Assembly (NCBI GenBank): GCA_009602725.1
Contig: WELB01000003.1
Coordinates: 166,216 to 181,334, forward strand
Direction: 5' to 3'
From: Spirogloea muscicola
Lineage: Eukaryota; Streptophyta; Zygnematophyceae; Spirogloeales; Spirogloeaceae
DNA length: 15,119 bases
This document shows, one piece after another, positions 1 through 8,395 of the stretch (its first letter is position 1; every line of letters begins with the position of its first letter). The position numbers and the translations under genes are program-made. The notes beneath the pieces are model-generated. The model saw nothing but the letters and a program-made list of their open reading frames with translations, was not told the DNA's origin and ran no database searches.

Positions 1-2554
1 ATCTGAGGGCCTCGGCCTGGTGGCGCGCCGCGACGTCGCGCCGGGCGAGGACGTCTTCGCCGTCGACGAGGCGGCGTGCATCACGCCCGCCGCCGTCGCC
101 GCCTCCACCGCCGGGCGCGCCTGCGCCGCCCTCAAGCCGTGGGTGCAGCTCGCCACCTTCCTGCTGGTCGAGCGCGCCGACGCCGCCTCCGCCTGGCGCC
201 CCTACCTCGACCTCCTGCCCCGCAGCCTGGACCTGCCCATCTTCTGGTGAACTGCCGCCCTCCGCAGGCCGAGGTCGCCACCAGCACTTTGTTGTTGAGC
301 ATAGAACTTAACAACTGAGGGCAGACAAGCTGCACAAGAAGCAAGGAGAGGCAAGCCAGATGTCAGTGCTCGTGCTAGTCATTGTGGCAGTGGTCACCAG
401 TGCGAGGAAGAGCTTGGGTGGCACAAGGGGATTACGTTCTGTTCAGAGCTGGCGGTGCCCGCCTGCGCGAGGCCGTTCCTTTGCTGCACTATCTTGTGGC
501 TGGGGGAAGCAGCTGGCCTCCTTGATGGCAGAGCTTGAGCTCGTATGTAGACAGCCTCACGGCCTCTCATGAACGGCCGTTCTTGCTTCTCTGGCTCTGT
601 CGCAGGTCAGATGAGGAGCTCAGCGAGATTCAAGGTCAGGCACACAGGCTGACATGGCAACTTCTGCCAGTGCTCCAACAGCCGGATGGGCAGGGCTTGC
701 CGTTCCTAGGCTGTGCGTTTAGCTCTGCATGCAGCGGGAGCCAAGTGCCGCTTGCAGCTGGTCTCATGGCAGCCGTGCACATGGCAGTGCTGTAGTTGCT
801 CTGCGCCGTCTCGCTTTCTCACCACACTGGCTGACTTTTACAGGCACCCAGCTACTTGGCTTAACACAGGACTACAAGGCCTACGTTGCAGCAGAGCACG
901 CAGCAGTACTAGAGGCCTCCCGTCAGGCGCCCGCCGTGCTCCCGTCAGATGTGCTGACGCTTGAGGCTCTGACATGGGCCTTTGGCATCCTCCGGTCGCG
1001 GACCTTCTCGCCGCTCACTGGTGACAGCATCAGCCTGGTGCCTGTTGCCGACCTGGTACGATCAAGGCATGCACTGACTTATGGCTCGTGCCTCTTGTAT
1101 GAACGAGATTCTTTAAAGCTAACACCTGTCCCATGCTAGTGCGCCACTTGTGTACTCAGTCGTGTACAGTGTGTTGAAGTCCAAAGGGTTGCGTACGAAC
1201 AGGTCAATCACGGCGTCAAATACAGCGCTCCTGAGAAAGCCGTGTGGCAGAAGGGGAACGCGGGCATGTTCAATAGCAAGCAGGTCATTAGCATGAAGGC
1301 TGGTAAGGCCTACAAGGAGGGGGAGCAGGTAAGGCTCGCCACTGCCCTCCCTTTGGATTTTTGGCACTGGTGTCTCTTTCACTGGCAGTTGCTCCTTTGT
1401 CAGTCAGTGTATTCTCCGTAAGCTCTGCTTTAGAGTAAATAACAACAGCAACTTGCGTGCAGATTGTCATGGACTATGGGCGAGAGAAGGGCAATGGGCA
1501 ATTAGCATTGGACTACGGCTTTGCGGACCGTGAGCCGGCGCTGGCATCCGCAAGCCTCGGCACGCGGAGTCGGGACACCTTCGGGCTAATGCTGGAGATT
1601 GCCGAGTCAGACCGCTTTTACGACGACAAAGCGGACGTGGCAGAGGTCAACGGTCTGGAGGCAGTGTCCTTCTTCGACCTTGTCCGTGGCCAGGGCCCGC
1701 CCCAGCAGATGCTCACCTTCCTCCGGCTGGTCGCCTTGGGTGGGGCTGACGCCTTCCTCCTTGAGGTATTGGATCGTCACCAATGTGTCAATCTAGGACC
1801 GTTCAATTAGCCCTCGCACTCGACGTCTGCTGTCAGCCTAGCAACTGCTCTTGAGGCTTCTGAATGGGCTTCTGAATGGGCAGCCCCGCCGTTTCAAATA
1901 TGTTCGTGATTGAAGCGATGGGGCATTGTGGTAGGCTTTGTTCCGGGACAACGTGTGGTACCACCTGGGCATGCCAGTGAGCAAAGGCAATGAGGAGGCC
2001 ATCTGCCAGGCAATGATAGACGGTTGCCGTGCTGCGATGGCCGGGTACTCCACATCTGTCGAGCAGGTCAGGCTCTGTCTTCTGTCCCAGGAAGATGCAT
2101 CAAGCCTGGTCCGGAGCCTGCCCTGACCCGCTTGCCCACCGTGGTTTGAGTGTGCACAGGACATCCGGATCCTGACAGCTGGGGGCCTGGACCAGCGGAA
2201 AGAGGTCGCTGTGGTTGTGCGGCTGGGCGAGAAGCAGGTCCTGGAGGAGATCTTGGACTGGTTCGAGGCCCGCCTACGGGGCCTGGAAAATCTGGAGTAC
2301 TACGCTGAGAGGCGACTGCGTGATCTAGGCCTGCTTGACGACAACAACAACATGACGCCATGGGTGAGCCATTCCTGGAGCCGTTCCTTGCCTTTCCAGG
2401 GCTTGAGCAGCTGTGCTCGCATGACCTATTTGGCATCATTTTGCCGCTGCATCCTTGTGGCCAGTGCCATGCCAGACATGCCACTTTTGTGGAAGTCGTC
2501 TGCAAGCTGACTCTTTGAGCTCGGAATTCCTTGCAGGTCTTCAACAATGAGTGA
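1..2554 (+). CDS. RBCMT: SET-domain protein-lysine methyltransferase, Rubisco LSMT-like (5' partial)
   Basis: Members of this family move a methyl group from S-adenosylmethionine to lysines of chloroplast proteins (Rubisco large subunit, fructose-bisphosphate aldolase). Eight inferred exons: 1-246, 606-634, 844-1055, 1203-1328, 1463-1765, 1935-2066, 2160-2363, 2537-2554. They join in phase into about 422 residues ending in NNE and TGA. SET motifs in order: GLGLVARRDV (SAM-binding start, residues 3-12), PIFWSDEEL, LVPVADLVNH (about 156-165), MDYG and LALDYGF (about 207-224). The C-terminal half carries the LSMT substrate-binding signature: LRLVALGGADAFLLE, then LEYYAERRLRDLGLL. Family members are usually near 480-500 residues, so the transit peptide and first SET strands lie upstream of base 1. 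Exon 2 is a 29-nt microexon and the last coding exon has only 18 nt. Intron 5 holds a 12-bp tandem repeat (1856-1879). Family assignment is firm; the exact substrate is not decided by sequence. Confidence 0.9.
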
Positions 2555-3743
2555 CCAACCAAACCGTGTCCAGCCAATATAGATAGCCATTCTGAAGCAG
2601 GTGGAGTGCTGGCTCGAGCTGTCTATTGTATTCCACTTCGAGCCTCATTAGTCTGGCATCTGGGAGCTGCAGGCCCCAATATCACGGTGCTGGACACTAA
2701 GTCCTCCCGCCGTCATGGTGGGTCACTCCGCGAGGTGCAGCATGGGCATGCAAGCTGGCTCAGTTGGTAAGTAGAAGAGGCCGGCGACCAGCATGTCCCC
2801 AATCAGCCACTGCTGCCACAACAGGGTCTTGTTGCGTGAGCTCTCTCTTGCCTCACAATTCTGAGACTTTTGAGCTGGACCTTCGCCGCCTGTCTCGGAG
2901 GCACTGCATCAGTCACACCCAAAAAGATACGTCGACACTGCGCATTCCTCAAGAGCTGGCCAGTCACTGCCTGTAGTGAGAGGGGCCGCTTTTGTCCCCT
3001 TAAAAAGACGCAAGCGCGGCCAGATTGACTGGTGGCTGGGAGAGGCCAGCCCAAAGGAATGGACAAGGTCTGAAGGAGCCGGAGTGCCGAGGACTGAGAC
3101 AGCAGCAAGCGGACTCTCAGTAACCTCTAGTCAGTAGATGCAAAGCTGAATAGCTAGCTGGCAGGCGACGCCCTGACGGAAGCCGGAGGCCGCCGCCAAA
3201 GCGCGGCCTGCGCGCAAGTGGAACCTAAAAAGAGGCATCGGGGTCGGCACACGTCCCAGTCACGTTGCAAACTCCCCACTGCCGCTTGCCTTTTTCGGGC
3301 GGCCGTAGAAACGGTTGGGGTTTAGGCCCCTCGTTAACCCGAAAAGCCCACCTTTGGACCGTTCCAAGGGCCGATCGGTCCTCGGGCGTGGCGATGGGCA
3401 GGTCCCACCTTCTCCCGGAGATCTGGTTGTGGTCGGCGGGCAGCTGGCAGCTCGACAGGCCGCCACGTACCCCACGGGGGGGGGCGGCGGTTGAGTCACA
3501 CCCTGGCAATTCCGACGGGGCTGCCGTCGGGCTCCCGACGGACGCTGCCGGCCCGCCCCCGCCCTGGCCGAGCCGCGGTGCGAGCGGGGCCAGTGGCCTC
3601 AATCGAATCCGTGGCCGAATGGCCCTCCCGTCGGCTCTCGTCGGACCGACGGCGTCGGGAGGCCAGGTTTGGGGGCGAGAGATTATACTCCTCCTCGCGC
3701 CGCCCTCGCAACCCCGGACTCCGCCGTGTGCGCCGCCCCCGCC
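2555..3743. other. Intergenic region with promoter/leader of the hydroxylase gene
   Basis: No reading frame here resembles a known protein. The first part (2555-3000) is presumably the 3' UTR of the methyltransferase; I see no TGTAA motif in it. A dispersed repeat copy lies at 3003-3110. From about 3170 the DNA becomes very GC-rich, as around the other gene starts in this window, with a 9-G run at 3476-3484. A weak TATA-like stretch (TTATACT, about 3683-3689) lies about 55 bases before the ATG of the next gene; this is suggestive only. Confidence 0.5.
3003..3110 (-). repeat. Dispersed repeat copy R1 (inverted relative to R2/R3)
   Basis: Bases 3010-3069 are the reverse complement of 7533-7593, with one substitution and one single-base indel. 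Similarity continues more weakly to about 3110, where it matches the reverse complement of the longer copy R3 and its upstream flank (GACAAGGT, then GAAGG.GCC, then AGT.CGAG). The core contains GGCTGG-6 nt-CCAGCC, which can fold into a hairpin. It looks like a fragment of a non-autonomous mobile element or foldback repeat. I found no clear target-site duplication. Confidence 0.75.
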
Positions 3744-5779
3744 ATGGCCGACGCGCCGGGCGCCGCGGCGCCGCCAGCGGCGGCGGCGNGCGGCGGAGAC
3801 GGCGGGCCCCTACGCCGGGCTCGTGGACAGCCTGCGGCTGCGGGAGCTGCGGACGCCCAAGGAGCTGCGGCAGTACCGGGCGATGACAGCGGACGTGCCG
3901 CGGGGCATCGGCGGCGCGCTCGCCGTCTTCCTCTCCCGCCGCTCCATCCTCCTCATCCTCGCCTGCCTCCTCGCCATGGCCGCCGCGCGCGTCAGGCGGC
4001 CCTTCTCCGGCGCCGACGCCTGCGGTGAGCGCCATTCCGCGTCCGATCTGGCTGCCGGGGGCGACTTGCGGGTGTGACGGTGGAGCCCCACGGAGCGCCC
4101 ACTTTGCCATTTGATAACCCTCTTGGGAAGTGCGTCGTTGGGCCGGTGTTATGGTACCCAGCGGAAGCGTCGAGGCTGCCATTGCCAGGCCAGGCCAGGC
4201 CCTTATCAGCGAGGCAGCCGATGCCACTGCCGCTCATTGCCGCCGTGCCTCGAGCTCCGTGCACCCTCACCATGCCGACGTCCTTGTCGTACCTATCGTC
4301 GTTAAGACGGAGGTGGCACTGACAAGTGATGGCAGCTCTGGGCGAGCGATGTCGCACAGGCTATGCTGTAATTGGCAGTATCGTGCAATTCGCAAGCCTT
4401 TCGATGTTTCTAGAGCCCTGCCAGCCTGCAGCAGATTGAGAGGCTGTCGTCAGGTTAGTTGACAGTAGCCAACGCTTGCAACAGGCGAGGCTGCACTGCT
4501 GACCAGAATGCATGCCTCTGCCGGCTTCCGTCGTTGTGTGTGTCACACAGTCGTGATTGTGGTGATGCTGCTGTGGATTTTCCAGGAGTGGGCCATTCAC
4601 AGCAAGCTGCTCCATGGCAGGAAGAAGTGGTGAGGCATCTATGCCAAGCCTCTTGTGCATGCTCCAGCTACTTTTGCTTGAAACTTCATAATGTGCTGTC
4701 CTTCAGGATGCGACACACACATCGTTGCACGGGGTCTGTACTGCAAGTGACAGCTTCATGGTGGGTCTTCTCAATGTGCAGGTTGTTGACGAATATCCAC
4801 AGGTCGCACCATATGATGCCTTATCACCACATCTCAATTGACGGCCTTGAGATCGTGGGCTTCTTCATGGCGATTTCTGCGGGCTCTTTCCAGCTTATTT
4901 TCAAGGTCTCACCCACGCTGCCCTGTCCCATCACCTTTCCCCCTCTCTCCTGGCGGACGGATCATGCGGCTGTATGTCACAACTTTGGAGGGGTCGGTTA
5001 AGCCATACCCTCTGATTGTTACAGACTCACTGCGTTTGCACCAATACGACCATGCCTAAGTCGAAAAGCCTCGTTTGCCTGCACTCGCTGACTGCTCACC
5101 TTGTCTGCGGTTTTGTATTTCTTGGCAGGACAACTTTCCTCTCTTCCTTACTGCTGCTTTCACTTACTTTGCAATGGGGTTAGCTTATGAGTGGACCCAC
5201 TTCCTGTGAGTTTGGTGGCATGCCCTGCTCGTCTTATGCTTGTGTCTGGTTGCGTGCTATGAAGGGGCAGAATTAGATTGCACCATGTGTGCTCGCATTT
5301 GCTTGGCATCCTTGGCTGGTCTCTCTTGTAGCATCTCCGAAGCTTTTCCTTCTCATGTGGGGCCCCGCGGAGGAGGGCCTTAGCAGAATTGTGACTCCTC
5401 TGCTGTATGCGTCAAGCGAATATCTGTGGAACAGATAGAGTGCTTTCCTCACACGTATTTGTTGCATGAGTGGCAGTGTACACACAAAAGTCCCCATGAG
5501 GTCCTACTTGGCAAGAATTATAAAGCGGGCGCATGTCAAGCACCACCTGCGGGACGAGAATTTCTGGTTCAGCTTCACGTGCCCACCCCTTGACAACATC
5601 ATGGGCACGACGCCCAATTTCTACCTTGTAGGTTGATGTCAAAGAGGCACAAACAGCCACCAATATAGGTGGCATTCTGGTGGTTTGTACTGCTTCTCTG
5701 CAGTCGCCTTATTGCTTTGTCTACATGCTTTGCTCTTTTGCCCACGTTCATTCAGGTTACTGTGCAGCACATTCGTTGA
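3744..5779 (+). CDS. Fatty acid hydroxylase / sterol desaturase superfamily membrane protein
   Basis: Predicted membrane di-iron oxygenase (PF04116-type fold) acting on a lipid; the exact substrate is unknown. Inferred exons: 3744-4024, 4551-4629, 4782-4905, 5129-5205, then 5477-5627 plus 5756-5779. The ATG sits in a CCATGG context. N-terminal Ala/Pro-rich leader; hydrophobic segments near LSRRSILLILACLLAM, VIVVMLLWIF, LEIVGFFMAISAG and LFLTAAFTYFAMGLAY. Histidine clusters in order: EWAIHSKLLH (HX4H), IHRSHHMMPYHH, WTHFLVHT and HVKHH followed by DENFW, then PPLDNIMGTTP. This is the complete expected ligand set. About 240 residues, compact for the family. The C-terminus is uncertain: reading through the last donor gives only VG and a stop at 5636, while splicing to the pyrimidine-rich acceptor before 5756 gives VTVQHIR and a stop at 5779, closer to tails of relatives. 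An N at 3789 makes the first exon appear frameshifted. Confidence 0.85.
3789..3789. other. Ambiguous base causing an apparent frameshift in exon 1
   Basis: The N lies exactly between two codons in a GCG/GGC-rich alanine stretch. Leaving it out joins the ATG frame before it to the frame coding the rest of exon 1, and gives the phase-1 end needed for splicing to exon 2. It is therefore probably a spurious base or a placeholder for a small unresolved gap, and the gene is not necessarily broken. Confidence 0.8.
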
Positions 5780-7269
5780 TTTCTGAGAGATTGCCTCAAG
5801 TAAGAGTAGCTCTCAGCTTCAATACTTCAGTCAACCTAGCTGCCTGCATTCATAGATATTTGCTAGTCTTGCAGGTTAGCTATTGTATCACAACATTGGA
5901 AATAGACAATGTTCATTATTGATGAAGCCCAATGGGCAAATCTATGTAGCTGCCAGAGCTTGCTACCAGATTGGGTTGGTGCATTAGATATGTACTGAAG
6001 AACCTGTGCATTGACTAGAAACAGTCAAGACCAGACTCGAAAACGCGACAAGGAAATGTGGAGGAGCCAAAGTAGCATGTAGGTGATGGCCTGGCCACTA
6101 CCTGGTATCTGCATCCTGGTTGTCTGATCCAGTTTGTGGAGTGTTCTGAGCTGGGCTTGGTACTAAAAGCATACATTGCCAAACACAGCAACCGACAGAA
6201 GCTTTCAGTAGCTTTCAGCAACACCTGATTGTAGAGCTCCCATGAAGCGAGTGCAGGGCTACACGTTGCCGGTCCATTCAAGTGATGTCCACTTTTTCTG
6301 GGCTGTTCTACTTTATCGTTTTGGAAGAGCTTCTTCTTGGCCAAAATAAGCAAGCGTATGCGTGAGGTGCCAAATGCCTTTTCAGAAGCTTCCAACGTAA
6401 AAATCTACTCCCCTTTCCCTCCCGGTCCTCCACAGGTCTGCGCTTGTACTGTGAGGAACGGCTGTCATATAGCTGCTCGTGCTAGTGAATTAGCTACTGT
6501 GCATTGTCGGAGCTTGACACAATGTAGCAACTTGGTGCCCACAACTTGGACGCTCTGCCGTGCCGCTATGCTTTCACCCAGTATCCGCAGCCCCTCTCAG
6601 CCTTGGGTTGCATTACTCGAGGTCTAGATTGGTTGACATTTTGCAGGTTATGTCTTATGGAACAAGCAAACATGAGAACGTGCATCTAGCGTGAACACAG
6701 TGTTAGCTCGGTCGGCCTTCCTAACCTATCATGCTCATTCTCTTGGTGTGGCCTCTCACAACCCCAAACCTCCTGGGAGAGCTGCTTCTCTTTTCTCACA
6801 AACAGTGTACAGGCTTCATCTGGCCTCCCTTTCGTTCCATCCGCGCGCCTTCTCCTTCTTCCACGTCCACCGATGCTCCATGTCTAGTTGCGCACAACTT
6901 CGATGGGCCACCATCAAAAATCAAGTAGTGAAGACTGAGAAACGAATTTAGTCTTCCACTACAGCAGTTGCACTGGCCATAAGTAGCAGTCACAGTAGCT
7001 CCTCAAAATTTCATTTGTAGATAGCGTAGTAGCAAGTTAGCAAGGCCAGGTGTAGCACATTTTGGTAGCGCATCTGTTATTTTGGTAGCGCATCTGTTGG
7101 ATGCCCTGCTCTTCATTTGGGACTGTCTTTACCAGAATTTAGTATTATCCGTAGTCTCTACGAGTATAAACCTCCTTTGCACATTATTAAGCCGCAGATA
7201 GGATGAACAAGAATCAACATTGCTTGTTAGTAGGGCTAGATGGCTAGAGAAAGAGAAATAGACGGTCAT
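5780..7269. other. About 1.5 kb intergenic, no supported gene
   Basis: Lower in GC than the flanking genes. Open frames on both strands are short, end in random-looking sequence and match no family I recognise. Part is probably the 3' UTR of the hydroxylase gene. The only structure I could point to is a 20-bp direct repeat at 7061-7100. Confidence 0.5.
7061..7100. repeat. 20-bp tandem direct repeat, two copies
   Basis: TTTGGTAGCGCATCTGTT occurs at 7061 and again at 7081. The two 20-bp units differ only in the last two bases (AT versus GG). It looks like a simple local duplication. Confidence 0.85.
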
Positions 7270-7446
7270 AGGAGAGGGGCGGTAGTTGGGAGAGGCCAGC
7301 CCAGAAGGGGCTTGCCCGTCACTGATAGAGGGCCTGAGTGGCCAAGTACAGAGGCAAGCACATTGACAGATGAACATCACCTGCCGCCAAAGCTAAGGGG
7401 GCGAGGGCTGTGAAAAGCCAGCCACTATAGAGAAGGGAGCATGTCC

Positions 7447-7504
7447 GAAGGGGCCGAAAAGGCGCTGAGAGACACGAAGGGGCCGAAAAGGCGCTGAAAG
7501 ACAC
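7447..7504. repeat. 29-bp tandem repeat, two copies
   Basis: Units at 7447-7475 and 7476-7504 begin GAAGGGGCCGAAAAGGCGCTG and differ at one position (GAGAG versus GAAAG). The unit start resembles the reverse complement of the GGCCCCTTCGAACC sequence near 7748, tying it to the surrounding repeat family. Confidence 0.85.
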
Positions 7505-7532
7505 GACTAGAAACGACCCCGTTTATATGGGA

Positions 7533-7593
7533 ACCTTGTCCATTCCTTTTGGGCTGGCCTCTCCCAGCCACCAGTTAATCTGGCCGCGCTTGC
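7533..7593 (+). repeat. Dispersed repeat copy R2
   Basis: Nearly identical to the reverse complement of 3010-3069, 4.5 kb away. Against copy R3 (7870-7965) it lacks roughly 35 internal bases between CTTCTC and CCCAGC. Directly after it another GGGCTGGCCTCTCCCAGC core follows at 7600. Confidence 0.85.
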
Positions 7594-7710
7594 TCTTTTG
7601 GGCTGGCCTCTCCCAGCGGGGATAGTTTTCCGGCAGCTAGTCTGTCGGATGTGAAGCTCCTCACTCGTAACTACTGAGTGGTCCATCCTCCCCCCGTTCT
7701 GCCATAGCCT

Positions 7711-7934
7711 CTTCAGGCCCCGCAGTCGCTGCTTAGCTCGTACTTTGGCCCCTTCGAACCTTGTCAATTCTTTTCGGGCTGGCTTCTCACAGCCCTTGCC
7801 CCCATTGGGAGAGCCACTTCTTCTTCAGGCCCCGCAGTCGCTGCTTAGCTCGTAGTTTGGCCTTTTCGAACCTTGTCAATTCTTTTCGGGCTGGCTTCTC
7901 ACAGCCCTTGCCCCCATTGGGAGAGCCACTTCTT
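7711..7934. repeat. 112-bp tandem duplication
   Basis: Bases 7711-7822 are repeated at 7823-7934 with about three substitutions (TACTTTGGCCCC versus TAGTTTGGCCTT). Each unit starts CTTCAGGCCCCGCAGTCGCT and ends GAGAGCCACTTCTT. The high identity suggests a recent event. Confidence 0.9.
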
Positions 7935-7965
7935 CCCAGCTACCAGTTAATCTGGCCGCGCTTGC
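7870..7965 (+). repeat. Dispersed repeat copy R3 (long form)
   Basis: Shares both ends with R2: ACCTTGTC at the left and CAGTTAATCTGGCCGCGCTT at the right. It contains extra internal sequence with ACAGCCCTTGCCCCCATTGG. Its left part also lies in the second unit of the 112-bp tandem duplication. Confidence 0.8.
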
Positions 7966-8141
7966 TTATCTATATGGTGGACCAGAAGAGTACGCGGCTG
8001 GCGAGATGAGACGGCGCTGGCGGCGACGGCGGCGCCCCGGTGGCTGCAGCGAAGACGACGGGCACCGCCAGCGAGCTGCGTGTGCACATGGGGCGCAGTG
8101 GTCGGTCGCCGCGTGGCAGCGCCGCGAAGCGTCCGGCGCAA

Positions 8142-8170
8142 CACGTGGCGCCTCGGGTGGCACCACGTGG
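8142..8170. promoter_or_regulatory. Pair of G-box / ABRE-like elements
   Basis: CACGTGGC lies at 8142-8149 and CCACGTGG at 8163-8170, with their ACGT cores 22 bases apart, about two helical turns. They lie 226-254 bases before the ATG of the LTI65-like gene. In land plants such cores bind bZIP factors and drive ABA- or stress-responsive genes, RD29 included. That they work so here is inference. Confidence 0.4.
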
Positions 8171-8206
8171 AGGCTTCGGTGACGCGGCACTCCGAGGACT
8201 CTGGAC

Positions 8207-8227
8207 GGGGGGGGGGGGGGGGGGGGN
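8207..8227. other. 20-G homopolymer ending in an ambiguous base
   Basis: Twenty consecutive G residues followed by N in the upstream region of the LTI65-like gene. This is probably a sequencing or assembly limit at a long G run, so its true length is unknown. A G-quadruplex is possible but cannot be judged from an unresolved run. Confidence 0.8.
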
Positions 8228-8395
8228 AGCCGCGCCTTCTCTGACTTCAGGCATCTGCTTCCTCTGCGCCGTGCCTGCAAGCCCGCCGCCCTCCTCCGGC
8301 CGCCGCGCCCGCCGCCCCGCACGCCGCCGCGCGCGCCGCGAATTGCGGGGAAAGGCGTCGCTGTCTGCCGGCCGGGAGGCGCCGACGTTGCCCCG

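Larger units (their letters stand above)
7270..7970. repeat. Cluster of hairpin-forming repeats in both orientations (foldback-like)
   Basis: A recurring core, GGGCTGGCCTCTCCCAGC or variants, appears at least four times on the + strand (about 7551, 7600, 7777, 7889) and in reverse complement near 7288 and 7407. Each core can form a small hairpin. Variant cores such as GGGCTG...CACAGCCC keep a paired stem although the sequence differs. Left-arm copies (7270-7510) are mostly inverted relative to right-arm copies (7530-7970), so the block resembles a foldback element or nested insertions of one non-autonomous family. The small open frames inside do not resemble a transposase. Confidence 0.65.

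Noticed and set aside
2068-2577. 169-codon - strand open frame
   Set aside because: It lies opposite the last exons of the methyltransferase, whose + strand translation matches a known family; the antisense peptide does not.
2756-2767. TGGCTCAGTTGG, a perfect match to the tRNA / pol III A-box consensus
   Set aside because: No B box (GGTTCGA-like) or T arm follows in the next 80 bases and no acceptor stem can be paired, so there is no tRNA and no clear SINE head.
3328-3338. GGGGTTTAGG, telomere-repeat-like
   Set aside because: Only a single unit is present, so neither an interstitial telomere array nor a full telo-box can be claimed.
3496-4227. Long open frame on the - strand
   Set aside because: It is a shadow of GC-rich leader and exon 1 of the + strand hydroxylase; the translation is Arg/Pro/Gly-rich noise with no family resemblance.
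4140-4330. Possible extra exon in the first intron of the hydroxylase (MVPSGSVEAAIARPG frame)
   Set aside because: Exon 1 and the exon at 4551 already join in phase and give continuous family-like sequence (a membrane segment then QEWAIH), so no exon is needed.
6015-6395. 126-codon - strand open frame in the intergenic region
   Set aside because: No recognisable motif, no clear splice partners and ordinary composition; most likely chance.
7507-7767. 86-codon - strand open frame inside the repeat cluster
   Set aside because: It is made of the repeats themselves, with no transposase or other motif and no conserved reading in copy R1.
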